Positions 1 through 7,691 of a DNA stretch of 22,815 bases are shown piece by piece. A model generated the notes under the pieces. It had not been told where the DNA came from. It ran no database searches and was given only the letters and a program-made list of their open reading frames with translations. Position 1 is the stretch's first letter, and each line of letters starts with the position of its first letter. Where the stretch lies: the NCBI GenBank assembly GCA_007123015.1, contig SKSL01000063.1:1-22815 (forward strand), in the 5' to 3' direction. Both the position numbers and the translations under genes were made by a program. This stretch comes from Natronohydrobacter sp. Its GTDB lineage: Bacteria; Pseudomonadota; Alphaproteobacteria; Rhodobacterales; Rhodobacteraceae.

Positions 1-75
1 CCCGTCAAACTGCAACCGTGTGCGCTGATGCGAGCGGAAATGCGACAGCAGGAGGGAGGTGACATGCGCAGCCAT
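1..75 (-). CDS. recF: DNA replication/repair protein RecF, N-terminal fragment
   Basis: Only the first 25 codons lie in the window; the rest continues past base 1. Reading the minus strand from the ATG at 75-73 gives a peptide ending LLLSHFRSHQRTRLQFDG, with the beta strand and 'HFRSH' start typical of alphaproteobacterial RecF just before its Walker A loop. RecF is an SMC-like ATPase that helps load RecA at single-strand gaps. It is the expected gene after dnaN in the dnaA-dnaN-recF order. No other ATG lies in frame back to the dnaN terminator, which supports this start, although the ribosome binding site is weak. The terminator at 117-144 separates it from dnaN, so it should have its own promoter within about 40 bases. 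The identification rests on a short fragment plus gene order. Confidence 0.72.
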   Translation of the reverse strand, partial: MAAHVTSLLLSHFRSHQRTRLQFDG

Positions 76-116
76 GCGCCAAGCGGTAGGAAGTTTGCGC
101 GCGAAACGCCAGTAGG

Positions 117-144
117 AAAAAGCCCCGCGCAGGAGGCGGGGCTT
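117..144 (-). terminator. Intrinsic terminator after dnaN
   Basis: On the minus strand there is a perfect 9-bp stem (arms at 136-144 and 120-128) with a 7-base loop at 129-135. It is followed by five T residues (five A on the plus strand, 117-121). It lies about 24 bases past the dnaN stop codon and has the classic form of a Rho-independent terminator. Confidence 0.88.
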
Positions 145-167
145 GGTCAAATCAGTCAGGTCAGGGC

Positions 168-1286
168 TTAAACCCGCATTGGCATGACGACATAGACAGC
201 GCTTGTGTCGCTACCCTCGCGCATCAGGGTCGGATCGCCCGAGGCATTGAACAGAAACACTGCATTCTCGCGATCCACCTGACTGGCGATTTCCAGCAGG
301 TATTTCGCGTTGAACCCGATCTCCAGCCGCTCATCGCTGTAAGCCACGATCAATTCTTCTTCCGCAGCGCCCGAATCCGGTGCGTTGACCGACAGCACCA
401 GCTTGTCGTCTTCCAGCGCCAGCTTGACCGCGCGCGAGCGTTCAGAAGACACCGTGGCTACCCGGTCCACGGCCTTGGCGAATTCCGACGCGTCCACTTC
501 CAGCCGCTTGGTATTCTGGGTCGGGATCACGCGCGTATAATCGGGGAAAGTGCCGTCGATCACTTTCGAGGTCAGCGTGATTTCCGGGGTCGCAAACCGC
601 ACTTTTGTTTCTGAAACAGAAACGGCAATTTCCATATCGTCATCTTCGAGCAGCTTGCGCAACTCGCCGACAGTCTTGCGTGGGACAATCACACCCGGCA
701 TCTGCTCGGCCCCGGCAAGCAGAGCTGTATCAATCCGGGCCAGCCGGTGGCCATCCGTGGCGACACAGCGCAACACGCGCCCGCTTTCGCCTTCGGCCAC
801 ATGCATGAAGACACCGTTCAGGTAATAGCGCGTCTCTTCGGTCGAGATTGCGAATTTCGCCTTGTCGAACAGGCGGCGCAGTTCTTTTGCCGGGGCCGCG
901 AAATTGGCCGTATATTCGCTCGAGGCCATGACCGGGAAATCTTCTTTCGGCAGCGTGGCGAGCGAAAACACTGACCGCCCCGCCGAGACCTGCAAACGTC
1001 CAGTGCGCGCATCATTGACCAGTTCAACCAAGGCCCCGTCCGGCAGTTTGCGCACAATGTCATGCAACAGCACGGCCGAGACTGTGGTCGCCCCGGCGCT
1101 CTCGACCATGGCGGGGGCACGGTCCACCACTTCGATATCCAGATCTGTGGCGCGCAGGCGGATATGGGCGTCATCCGTCTCGATCAGGACATTGGCCAGA
1201 ATCGGGATCGTGTTGCGCCGTTCGACCACGGATTGCGCCTGCGACACAGCCTTGAGCAAGATCGCCCGTTCGATACTGATTTTCAT
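168..1286 (-). CDS. dnaN: DNA polymerase III subunit beta (sliding clamp)
   Basis: This 372-residue protein has the length of bacterial beta clamps and starts MKISIERAIL. Three clamp domains of about 120 residues each follow. The central TDGHRLA stretch (178-184) and the C-terminal VMPMR (367-371) contribute to the pocket that binds polymerase, clamp loader and mismatch-repair peptides. It forms a ring dimer on DNA and tethers polymerase III. It lies 109 bases downstream of dnaA on the same strand, and a terminator ends the unit before recF. A candidate own promoter is at 1337-1364. No frameshift or missing region was seen. Confidence 0.98.
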   Translation of the reverse strand: MKISIERAILLKAVSQAQSVVERRNTIPILANVLIETDDAHIRLRATDLDIEVVDRAPAMVESAGATTVSAVLLHDIVRKLPDGALVELVNDARTGRLQVSAGRSVFSLATLPKEDFPVMASSEYTANFAAPAKELRRLFDKAKFAISTEETRYYLNGVFMHVAEGESGRVLRCVATDGHRLARIDTALLAGAEQMPGVIVPRKTVGELRKLLEDDDMEIAVSVSETKVRFATPEITLTSKVIDGTFPDYTRVIPTQNTKRLEVDASEFAKAVDRVATVSSERSRAVKLALEDDKLVLSVNAPDSGAAEEELIVAYSDERLEIGFNAKYLLEIASQVDRENAVFLFNASGDPTLMREGSDTSAVYVVMPMRV

Positions 1287-1336
1287 ACCCGCGTCCCCAT
1301 GACTTGGCCTGCTGCTTCCCGCTACCGGGGAGCGCG

Positions 1337-1364
1337 AGCCTAGTCAATTCTGGCACAGCGGCAA
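1337..1364 (-). promoter_or_regulatory. Candidate dnaN promoter
   Basis: On the minus strand a TTGCCG hexamer (1364-1359) and a TAGGCT hexamer (1342-1337) are 16 bases apart. A start about 44 bases upstream of the dnaN ATG would follow. TTGxxG and TAxxxT match sigma-70 elements only moderately, so this is a prediction from spacing and position. It would allow dnaN to be expressed apart from dnaA. Confidence 0.35.
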
Positions 1365-1395
1365 GAGAGATTTGACCCCGAACTCTTGGCACAGT

Positions 1396-2751
1396 TCAGT
1401 TTTCGAGCAGACGGCGCAACAATTCCAGATCCTCGTTCAGCTGGCTGTCAACCGCGCGTATCTCTTCGACCTTGCGCACGCCATGCAGGATCGTCGTGTG
1501 ATCACGCCCACCGAACCGACGGCCGATTTCCGGCAGTGAGCGCGAGGTCATTTCCTTTGACAGATACATCGCGATCTGTCGCGGGCGGGCGATGGTACGC
1601 GTCCGTTTCGGCCCCAGCATATCTGACAGGCGAATGTTGAAATGATCGGCGACCTTGCGCTGGATTTCTTCGACTGTGACCCTGCGCTCGGAGCTGCGCA
1701 GGATATCTGACAGGCAATCCTGCACCATATCCATGGTGATTTCCTGACCGATCAGACTGGAAAAGGCAAAAAGCCGCTGAAGCGCCCCTTCGAGCACGCG
1801 CACATTGTTGCTGATCCGATGTGCGAGGAACTCGAATATGCCGTCGCCGATGGTCACAGAGCCATAGGATTGCGCAAAATGCGCGGCCTTGCGCTGCAGG
1901 ATCCCCAGACGCAGCTCGTAATTGGTCGGATGCAGATCGACGACCAGACCGCATTGCATGCGCGACGAAATGCGCGCTTCCAGATCCTTGATCTCACCCG
2001 GCGCACGATCCGCCGAGATAACAATCTGCTTGTTCTGATCAACCAAGGCATTGAACGTGTGAAAAAATTCTTCCTGCGTACTTTCTTTTCCGGCGATAAA
2101 CTGGACATCATCGACCATCAGCACATCGACTGAGCGGAAGATATTCTTGAAATCCATGATCTCGCGGTCGCGCAGGGCCTGCACGAAACGGTACATGAAT
2201 TTTTCGGCCGAGAGATAGAGCACCTGCAGATCCGGACGCTTTTCGGTCAATTCCCAGGCAATCGCCTGCATCAGATGGGTCTTGCCCAGACCGACACCGC
2301 CATACAGGAAAAGCGGGTTGAAGGTGACCGGCCCGGCCTCGGCCACGCGGCGCGCGGCGGCATGGGCAAGCTCGTTGGGTTTGCCGACGACGAAATTGTC
2401 GAAACTGAGTTTCGGGTCCAGAACTGTGCCCTGCAGCACGTCATCACCTGCCGCCGGACCCCGTGGGCTGTCGGATTTCGGGCGGGTCGCCAGAGTGCCG
2501 CCTGACACTGGGGCCGCAGACACCACGAAATCCAGCCGCGTGACATGATTGCCGGAATTGCGGATCAGGGTCAGGATCTGATCATGGTAATTGCGCTTCA
2601 CCCAATCGCCCACGAAGCGCGAGGGCGCTCTGAAGCGCGCGACGCCTTCTTCTATGGCCAGACATTCGAGCGGTTCGATCCAGCTCTTGTGATTGCTTTC
2701 CCCAACTTCGCGCCGCAATTCATCTGATATCCCCGCCCAGCTTATTGTCAC
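1396..2751 (-). CDS. dnaA: Chromosomal replication initiator protein DnaA
   Basis: With the GTG start at 2751-2749 this is a 451-residue DnaA. Domain I (about 1-78, VTISWAGISDELRREVG, WIEPLE) is followed by a short linker. The AAA+ domain has Walker A GGVGLGKTHL at 151-160, Walker B LMVDDVQF at 211-218 and a box VII arginine near 264 (EARISSRMQCG). Domain IV (about 355-451) has the DnaA signature at 389-429, including GGRDHTTILH. It binds DnaA boxes and opens the origin. The open frame extends to 2877, but the added 42 residues do not look like DnaA. The GTG is preceded by a G-rich GGTTGGGGTG that can serve as ribosome binding site. rpsT lies upstream behind its own terminator, so dnaA must start within 2752-3122. 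Confidence 0.96.
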   Translation of the reverse strand: MTISWAGISDELRREVGESNHKSWIEPLECLAIEEGVARFRAPSRFVGDWVKRNYHDQILTLIRNSGNHVTRLDFVVSAAPVSGGTLATRPKSDSPRGPAAGDDVLQGTVLDPKLSFDNFVVGKPNELAHAAARRVAEAGPVTFNPLFLYGGVGLGKTHLMQAIAWELTEKRPDLQVLYLSAEKFMYRFVQALRDREIMDFKNIFRSVDVLMVDDVQFIAGKESTQEEFFHTFNALVDQNKQIVISADRAPGEIKDLEARISSRMQCGLVVDLHPTNYELRLGILQRKAAHFAQSYGSVTIGDGIFEFLAHRISNNVRVLEGALQRLFAFSSLIGQEITMDMVQDCLSDILRSSERRVTVEEIQRKVADHFNIRLSDMLGPKRTRTIARPRQIAMYLSKEMTSRSLPEIGRRFGGRDHTTILHGVRKVEEIRAVDSQLNEDLELLRRLLEN

Positions 2752-3122
2752 GTTGCACCCCAACCTGTTTCTTTTGTTGATACGATCAGCGCAACATCCT
2801 CTATCAGCCCACACCCCAAGAAGGTGGACCTGTCGCGCGCAGTCCGGACCCCGAAACAAGGGCCCAACCATTCGCAAATAGAAGACCGACCCTGTGTCAT
2901 GGCACTGCCAACAAGGATCAGATCAACGCAATCGTATTTATAGCTCCATATCCGACCAGTTCAGTCAGATAGCGACAGATCAGTCCCCCCAAGGACACGC
3001 CGAGTCGCCAATCTTAAGTACCAAGCGGGACAGAAGGGCCGCAACCGAACAACGGACTTGACCATATGTCGCGCTGGAAAGAATCGTATTGCTGAGGTAT
3101 TTCTGCATCTTCATTCAGCATG
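2752..3122. other. dnaA upstream region (spacer between dnaA and rpsT)
   Basis: This long spacer carries no convincing gene. It lacks a cluster of TTATCCACA-type DnaA boxes that would mark a classic origin; reading both strands I found no good match. Two GANTC sites (possible CcrM methylation sites) occur at 3002-3006 and 3081-3085, about what chance predicts. It must hold the dnaA promoter, because the terminator at 3123-3146 isolates it from rpsT. The 42-codon in-frame extension upstream of the dnaA GTG (to 2877) lies here and is taken as untranslated leader. Confidence 0.6.
2937..2964 (-). promoter_or_regulatory. Candidate dnaA promoter
   Basis: On the minus strand TATAAA (2942-2937) is preceded at a 16-base spacing by CTGAAC (2964-2959). 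The -10 matches the sigma-70 consensus in five of six positions, but the -35 in only three. It would give a leader of about 180 bases before the GTG start. It is the best AT-rich -10 seen in the spacer, but only a prediction. Confidence 0.3.
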
Positions 3123-3146
3123 AAAAAAGGCGCCCTCAGGCGCCTT
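3123..3146 (-). terminator. Intrinsic terminator after rpsT
   Basis: On the minus strand a perfect 8-bp stem (AAGGCGCC and GGCGCCTT, plus-strand arms 3127-3134 and 3139-3146) encloses a 4-base loop. A run of six T residues follows (A at 3123-3128). It lies about 24 bases past the rpsT stop. Confidence 0.9.
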
Positions 3147-3169
3147 CTTTGACTGCAGATTTCAGGAAT

Positions 3170-3439
3170 TTACTGCGCACTCAAGGCCTTGACCCGCGAG
3201 GACAGGCGCGACATCTTCCGCGCCACAGTGTTCTTGTGCATCACACCTTTGGTGACACCGCGTGCCAGTTCGGGTTGTGCTGCGCGCAGGGCGTCCTTGG
3301 CCGCGTCCGCATTGCCCGAAGCGATCGCTTCCTCGACTTTGCGCAGGAAAGTGCGGATGCGCGAGCGGCGTGCTTTGTTGACTTCAGTGCGGCGCTCGAC
3401 CTGGCGGGCGCGTTTCTTGGACTGGGGCGTATTGGCCAT
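3170..3439 (-). CDS. rpsT: 30S ribosomal protein S20
   Basis: This 89-residue, strongly basic protein begins MANTPQSKKRARQ and continues with the Arg/Lys-rich helix ERRTEVNKARRSRIRTFLRK. The C-terminal GVMHKNTVARKMSRL stretch is typical of S20. It binds 16S rRNA early in 30S assembly. It is a monocistronic-looking gene with a strong terminator, directly upstream of dnaA as in other Rhodobacteraceae. A small dyad (ACTGGT/ACCAGT, 3491-3509) lies about 50 bases upstream of the start in the probable leader. S20 synthesis is autoregulated in some bacteria, but nothing here proves that role. Confidence 0.97.
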   Translation of the reverse strand: MANTPQSKKRARQVERRTEVNKARRSRIRTFLRKVEEAIASGNADAAKDALRAAQPELARGVTKGVMHKNTVARKMSRLSSRVKALSAQ

Positions 3440-3596
3440 GGGCTCTCGTCTTTCGGTTTCGTTTCAATGTCTTTGCGCAACGTCCCCGCGACTGGTCCGA
3501 TCAACCAGTTCCGACTCATGCCTAAAGCGGGCCCACGCGCATGTGGCGCTGCCAATACGCCAGATAGCGGCGAAAGGGAAGCGCGAATCGCCAGGA

Positions 3597-4373
3597 TCAG
3601 CTGTCGCGGAATTGCGGCTGGCGCTTCTCCAGAAAGGCAGACATGCCTTCTTTCTGATCTTCCGTGCTGAACAGGCTGTGAAAGACCCGCCGCTCGAACA
3701 GCAAGCCCTCGCGCAACGTGGTCTCATAGCTGCGATTGACCGCTTCCTTGACCACCTTGACTGTGATCTGCGATTTCTCGGAGATCTTTTCGGCAGCGGC
3801 CATGGTTTCTTCCAACAGCTTCTTGGCGGGCACGACACGGCTGACCAACCCGGAGCGCTCGGCTTCTTCTGCATCCATGAAGCGGCCTGTCAGATGCATG
3901 TCCATCGCCTTGGACTTGCCGACAAAGCGCGTCAGGCGCTGCGTGCCGCCAATTCCGGCCACGACGCCCAGATTGATCTCGGGTTGACCGAATTTGGCCG
4001 TATCTGCGGCGATGATGAAATCGCACATCATGGCCAATTCGCAGCCGCCGCCCAGCGCATAGCCTGCGACTGCGGCAATGATGGGCTTGCGGATGCGCAG
4101 GAAGGCGTCGGTCTCGGTGCCGAACATGTCATGTTCGAACATGTCGACGAAGCCCTTCTCGGACATCTCCTTGATATCCGCGCCTGCGGCAAAGGCCTTG
4201 TCAGAGCCGGTGATGACGATGCAGCGCACCTTGTCATTCTTGTCAGCCGCACCCAGCGCATCGACCAGCTCTTTCAGCAGGGTGCTGTTGAGGGCATTGA
4301 GCGCTTCGGGGCGATTGAGGCGGATCAGGGCGATGTGATTCTCGATATCGACGATCAGCGTTTCATAGGCCAT
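3597..4373 (-). CDS. Enoyl-CoA hydratase (crotonase family)
   Basis: This 258-residue crotonase-fold protein likely hydrates 2-trans-enoyl-CoA to 3-hydroxyacyl-CoA in fatty-acid or related beta-oxidation. The oxyanion-hole segments FAAGADIKE (61-69) and GYALGGGCELAMMCD (104-118) are present. The two glutamates used by true hydratases are Glu112 (in GGGCELA) and Glu132 (in FGQPEINLG), which favours hydratase over isomerase or other crotonases. The C-terminal part (210-258) has the normal trimerization helices. It starts 63 bases after the mutM stop on the same strand and may be cotranscribed with it. Substrate chain length cannot be read from sequence, so no specific symbol is given. Confidence 0.93.
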   Translation of the reverse strand: MAYETLIVDIENHIALIRLNRPEALNALNSTLLKELVDALGAADKNDKVRCIVITGSDKAFAAGADIKEMSEKGFVDMFEHDMFGTETDAFLRIRKPIIAAVAGYALGGGCELAMMCDFIIAADTAKFGQPEINLGVVAGIGGTQRLTRFVGKSKAMDMHLTGRFMDAEEAERSGLVSRVVPAKKLLEETMAAAEKISEKSQITVKVVKEAVNRSYETTLREGLLFERRVFHSLFSTEDQKEGMSAFLEKRQPQFRDS

Positions 4374-4436
4374 ATGGCGGCACCTTGCTTGTGGCTCTCA
4401 GCCCCTTGGCTTAACAGCTTGGCGCAGGGGTTCAAG

Positions 4437-5300
4437 TCATCTCTGACAGGCCGGGCAGTAGAAACTGGAACGCCCCGACTGCACGATCCGGCGCACAGTT
4501 TGCGGGCAATCCGGGGTCACACAGGCAGCGCCTTCGCGCCCGTAGACACGAAACGCATGCTGAAAATAGCCAAGCTCGCCATTGGCCTGGCGGTAGTCAC
4601 GCAGGGACGACCCGCCGGCCTCGATCGCTTCGCGCAATGTGGCGCGGATCATCTCGGTCAGGGTCGCAATGCGCGCAGCGCTGATGCGCCCTGCCATGCG
4701 GTTCGGGTGGATACCTGCCCGGAACAGCGCTTCGCAGACATAGATATTGCCCAGCCCCGCGACGATTCGCTGATCGAGCAGCGCGGCCTTGATCGGCGTC
4801 CTGCGCCCTGCAAGCTTTGCCGCAAGATAGTTTGCATGAAATCCGTTGCCCAACGGCTCTGGCCCGATACTTGCCAGCAGCGGATGCAATTCAAGCGTGT
4901 CTGTCGCGCAAAGATCCATCGCCCCGAAGCGGCGCGGATCATTGAAGGTGACGCGCGCGCCCTGCCCCATATGGAAGATCACATGGTCATGCTTCTCGAT
5001 GGCCGGATGGTCAAAATGGAACTGCCCCGGTACATGCGGCGCGCTGAGCCCCGAAATCACCATCCGCCCCGACATGCCAAGATGAATGATCAGGCTTTCG
5101 CTCCGGTCCAGATCAGCAAGGATATATTTCGAGCGCCGCCGCAGTTGCAGCACCCGCGCCCCGGTCAATCGCTTCGCCATGTCAGGCGGGAAGGGCCAGC
5201 GCAGATCGCCGCGCCGCAATTCGGCCTGCGCAATAAGCTGCCCTTCCATCGCGGGCGCAAGTCCGTGCCTGACAGTCTCGACTTCGGGCAATTCGGGCAT
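4437..5300 (-). CDS. mutM: Formamidopyrimidine-DNA glycosylase (Fpg)
   Basis: MutM removes oxidized purines such as 8-oxoguanine and cleaves the abasic site. The start is the ATG at 5300-5298, giving MPELPEVETV, because Pro2 must become the N-terminal catalytic nucleophile after Met removal. An upstream in-frame start would bury it. Visible features of the 287-residue protein are Pro2-Glu3, Lys58 in LRRRSKYIL, the helix-two-turn-helix region (about 150-220) and a C-terminal zinc finger with Cys260, Cys265, Cys282 and Cys285 around QSGRSSFYC. It is divergent from ubiE, and the enoyl-CoA hydratase gene lies 63 bases downstream. Confidence 0.97.
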   Translation of the reverse strand: MPELPEVETVRHGLAPAMEGQLIAQAELRRGDLRWPFPPDMAKRLTGARVLQLRRRSKYILADLDRSESLIIHLGMSGRMVISGLSAPHVPGQFHFDHPAIEKHDHVIFHMGQGARVTFNDPRRFGAMDLCATDTLELHPLLASIGPEPLGNGFHANYLAAKLAGRRTPIKAALLDQRIVAGLGNIYVCEALFRAGIHPNRMAGRISAARIATLTEMIRATLREAIEAGGSSLRDYRQANGELGYFQHAFRVYGREGAACVTPDCPQTVRRIVQSGRSSFYCPACQR

Positions 5301-5329
5301 GGGGACAGTCCTGACAGTCACGGGGTCGC

Positions 5330-5358
5330 ATTGTATCGCCCCCTCGACACTCTATAAG
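5330..5358. promoter_or_regulatory. Candidate overlapping divergent promoters of mutM and ubiE
   Basis: For ubiE (plus strand), TTGTAT (5331-5336) and TATAAG (5353-5358) are 16 bases apart, with the ubiE start 43 bases further. For mutM (minus strand), TACAAT (5335-5330) fits a -10 box in five of six positions, about 30 bases upstream of the mutM ATG, with only a weak -35. The mutM -10 and the ubiE -35 share the same bases. Prediction from motif and spacing only. Confidence 0.4.
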
Positions 5359-5401
5359 GAGTAGGGAAGGATCCCCACAAGGGGCAGGCAGCGGAGCGCA
5401 G

Positions 5402-6154
5402 ATGACCGGGACCGACAAGACCACACATTTCGGCTATCAGACCGTCGATGAAGATCAGAAGGCCGGGCTGGTGCAGGGGGTGTTTTCCTCTGTCGCATCG
5501 AAATATGACGTGATGAATGATCTCATGTCAGGGGGCGTTCATCGTCTGTGGAAAGACGCGATGATGGACTGGCTTGCGCCGCGTCCCGGTCAGCAATTGC
5601 TGGATGTGGCGGGCGGCACGGGTGACGTGGCCTTCCGATTTCTGGCCCGCGCGGGTGAAACTGCGCATGCCACAGTGCTGGATCTGACGGAACCCATGCT
5701 GATCGAAGGCCAGAAACGCGCCGAGGCCGCGAATATGGCGCATCAGCTGGACTGGATCGTGGGCGATGCGATGGCGCTGCCCTTTGCTGACAAGAGCTTT
5801 GATGTCTACACAATCAGCTTCGGCATCCGCAATGTGACCCGGATCGAGGACGCACTTTCCGAAGCTTTCCGCGTGTTGCGCCCCGGCGGGCGATTGATGG
5901 TGCTGGAATTCAGCCAGATCCCGAATGAGCTGCTGCAAAAAGCCTATGATCTGTATTCTTTCAACGTGATCCCGACCATGGGCAAGATCGTCACGGGCGA
6001 CCGCGACAGCTATCAGTATCTGGTCGAATCCATCCGCCGTTTCCCTGATCAGGAGCGTTTCGCGCAGATGATCCGGGACGCGGGCTTCGGGCAGGTGAAA
6101 TATCGCAATCTGTCCATGGGGATTGCAGCGCTCCATTCCGGCTGGAAAATCTGA
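5402..6154 (+). CDS. ubiE: Ubiquinone/menaquinone biosynthesis C-methyltransferase UbiE
   Basis: This 250-residue SAM-dependent methyltransferase C-methylates the demethoxy-polyprenyl benzoquinol intermediate of ubiquinone (and demethylmenaquinone where present). The SAM motif is LLDVAGGTGDVAFRFL (66-81). The UbiE-family signatures are KYDVMNDLMSGGVHRLWK (34-51) and the region FGIRNVTRIEDAL to RVLRPGGRLMVLEFSQ (140-172). The end LSMGIAALHSGWKI is the standard UbiE C-terminus. A GGAG ribosome binding site precedes the ATG. The stop is followed after one base by the ubiB GTG, so the two are almost certainly cotranscribed and translationally coupled. Confidence 0.98.
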   Translation: MTGTDKTTHFGYQTVDEDQKAGLVQGVFSSVASKYDVMNDLMSGGVHRLWKDAMMDWLAPRPGQQLLDVAGGTGDVAFRFLARAGETAHATVLDLTEPMLIEGQKRAEAANMAHQLDWIVGDAMALPFADKSFDVYTISFGIRNVTRIEDALSEAFRVLRPGGRLMVLEFSQIPNELLQKAYDLYSFNVIPTMGKIVTGDRDSYQYLVESIRRFPDQERFAQMIRDAGFGQVKYRNLSMGIAALHSGWKI

Positions 6155-6155
6155 C

Positions 6156-7688
6156 GTGTTCCGAAGTGCCTTCAATCTCTGGCGGCTGATCCGCACAGGC
6201 GCCACATTCGAGCGCACAGGCGCGATGCAGGTGGTGCTGGAAAAGGCGAATGTCCCACCGCGTCTGCGTGTGGCCGCGCGTGTGGTGGGCTGGCCCTTCG
6301 CTTGGCTTGGTCTGAAGGGCGATCCGGCGCTGCCTCCGCTGACCCGCGCCCTGACAGCGCTTGGCCCTGCCTATATCAAATTCGGCCAGACACTCGCCAC
6401 CCGCCCCGATGTGGTGGGGCAGGAACTGGCCGATCAACTGCGCTATCTGCAAGATCAATTGCCGCCTTTTCCGTTGGCGACCGCGCTCAAAGTCATTTCG
6501 GAAGAACTGGAACGCCCTGCCGGGCAGCTTTTCAGTGAGATATCGGAACCTGTTGCAGCGGCCTCGATCGCGCAGGTGCATTCGGCCATTCTTGCCGATA
6601 CCGGCGCGCGTGTGGCGATCAAGGTGTTACGCCCCGGTGTCGAAAAAGCATTCTACACGGATATCGCCGCCTTCTATTTTGCGGCCCGCGTGATCGAGAT
6701 CTTCCTGCCCAAGACCCGCCGCCTGCGCCCGATGGATGTGATCACCCATTTCGAATCCGTGGTCGAGGGCGAGCTGGACCTGCGGCTGGAGGCGGCCTCG
6801 GCTTCGGAATTTCGCGCGAACACGGCCAATGATCCCGGATTTCGCGTGCCGCGGCCGAATTGGAACCTGTCTTCGCGCCGCGTGATGACCCTTGATTGGG
6901 CCGAAGGGGCGCAGATGGGGGATAATGTGGCACTGGACCGGATGGGCGTTGATCGTGCTGAACTGGGCACGCGCGTCCTGACACTGTTTCTTGCCCATGC
7001 GCTGCGCGATGGGCTGTTTCACGGTGACATGCATCAGGGCAATATGAAGGTGACATCGAAGGGTGAGATCATCGCCTTTGACTTCGGCATCATGGGACGG
7101 ATCGACACGCTGACCCGCCGTGCCTATGCTGAAATCCTGTATGGCTTCATCCAGAAGGATTACAGACGCGTCGCCGAAGTGCATTTCGAAATGGGCTATG
7201 TGCCGCGCGACCGCGATATCGACGAATTCGCCCGCGCGCTCAGTGCTGTGGGCGAGCCGATCTTCGGCATGGATGCGCGCCATATCTCGATGGCGCGGCT
7301 GCTGGCCTATCTGTTCGAAGTGACGGAACGCTTCGGCATGGAAACCCGCACTGAACTGATCCTGCTGCAGCGCACCATGGTTGTGGTCGAAGGGGTTGCG
7401 CGCTCGCTGAACCCTGAAATCAACATGTGGCAAACCGCCCGCCCCGTGGTCGAGGATTATGTGCGTGGCAATATCGGCCCCAATGCGCTTGCCCGCGATC
7501 TGGCGCAGAGCTTGCAGATCCTCAGCCGTTTCGGCCCCCATCTGCCGCGTCTGGCCGAAGAGGCGCTGATCGCACAGGCGCAGGCCCCGAAAACCCCGCC
7601 CGTGCCGCGACAGATCGGCCCTGTGGGTGGGGCTTTTATCGGCGGTGGGCTGGTCGCGCTGGGCGTGGCCCTGGGCGCGCTTCTGTGA
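6156..7688 (+). CDS. ubiB: Ubiquinone biosynthesis protein UbiB (ABC1/ADCK atypical kinase)
   Basis: This 510-residue UbiB is an atypical kinase-like ATPase at the membrane that supports ubiquinone assembly. The GTG at 6156 gives the family start VFRSAFNLWRLIRTG; an in-frame TTG at 6123 would lie inside ubiE and is less likely. Motifs in order are KFGQ (75-78), the alanine-rich loop AAASIAQVH (134-142), lysine in VAIKVLRPG (153-161), HGDMHQGN (289-296) and DFG (309-311). The C-terminus ends in a glycine- and leucine-rich hydrophobic segment (487-510) that anchors UbiB proteins. It follows ubiE after one base and meets thiN tail to tail, with no terminator visible between them. Confidence 0.96.
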   Translation: MFRSAFNLWRLIRTGATFERTGAMQVVLEKANVPPRLRVAARVVGWPFAWLGLKGDPALPPLTRALTALGPAYIKFGQTLATRPDVVGQELADQLRYLQDQLPPFPLATALKVISEELERPAGQLFSEISEPVAAASIAQVHSAILADTGARVAIKVLRPGVEKAFYTDIAAFYFAARVIEIFLPKTRRLRPMDVITHFESVVEGELDLRLEAASASEFRANTANDPGFRVPRPNWNLSSRRVMTLDWAEGAQMGDNVALDRMGVDRAELGTRVLTLFLAHALRDGLFHGDMHQGNMKVTSKGEIIAFDFGIMGRIDTLTRRAYAEILYGFIQKDYRRVAEVHFEMGYVPRDRDIDEFARALSAVGEPIFGMDARHISMARLLAYLFEVTERFGMETRTELILLQRTMVVVEGVARSLNPEINMWQTARPVVEDYVRGNIGPNALARDLAQSLQILSRFGPHLPRLAEEALIAQAQAPKTPPVPRQIGPVGGAFIGGGLVALGVALGALL

Positions 7689-7691
7689 CGA

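Noticed and set aside
64..171. Short plus-strand frame (35 codons) with a good-looking GGAGG site before ATG at 64
   Set aside because: It is antisense to the start of recF and runs through the dnaN terminator into the dnaN end; the site is explained by recF codons.
3491..3509. Small dyad ACTGGT/ACCAGT upstream of rpsT as a terminator for the mutM-hydratase unit
   Set aside because: The stem is 6 bp without a T-run, so it is not a convincing terminator; a leader structure is possible but unsupported.
3189..5357. Open plus-strand frame of 722 codons antisense to rpsT, the enoyl-CoA hydratase gene and mutM
   Set aside because: It runs opposite three clear genes and its translation has no recognisable domain. 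In high-G+C DNA the antisense frame often lacks stops, so this is a compositional shadow despite passing through two short spacers.
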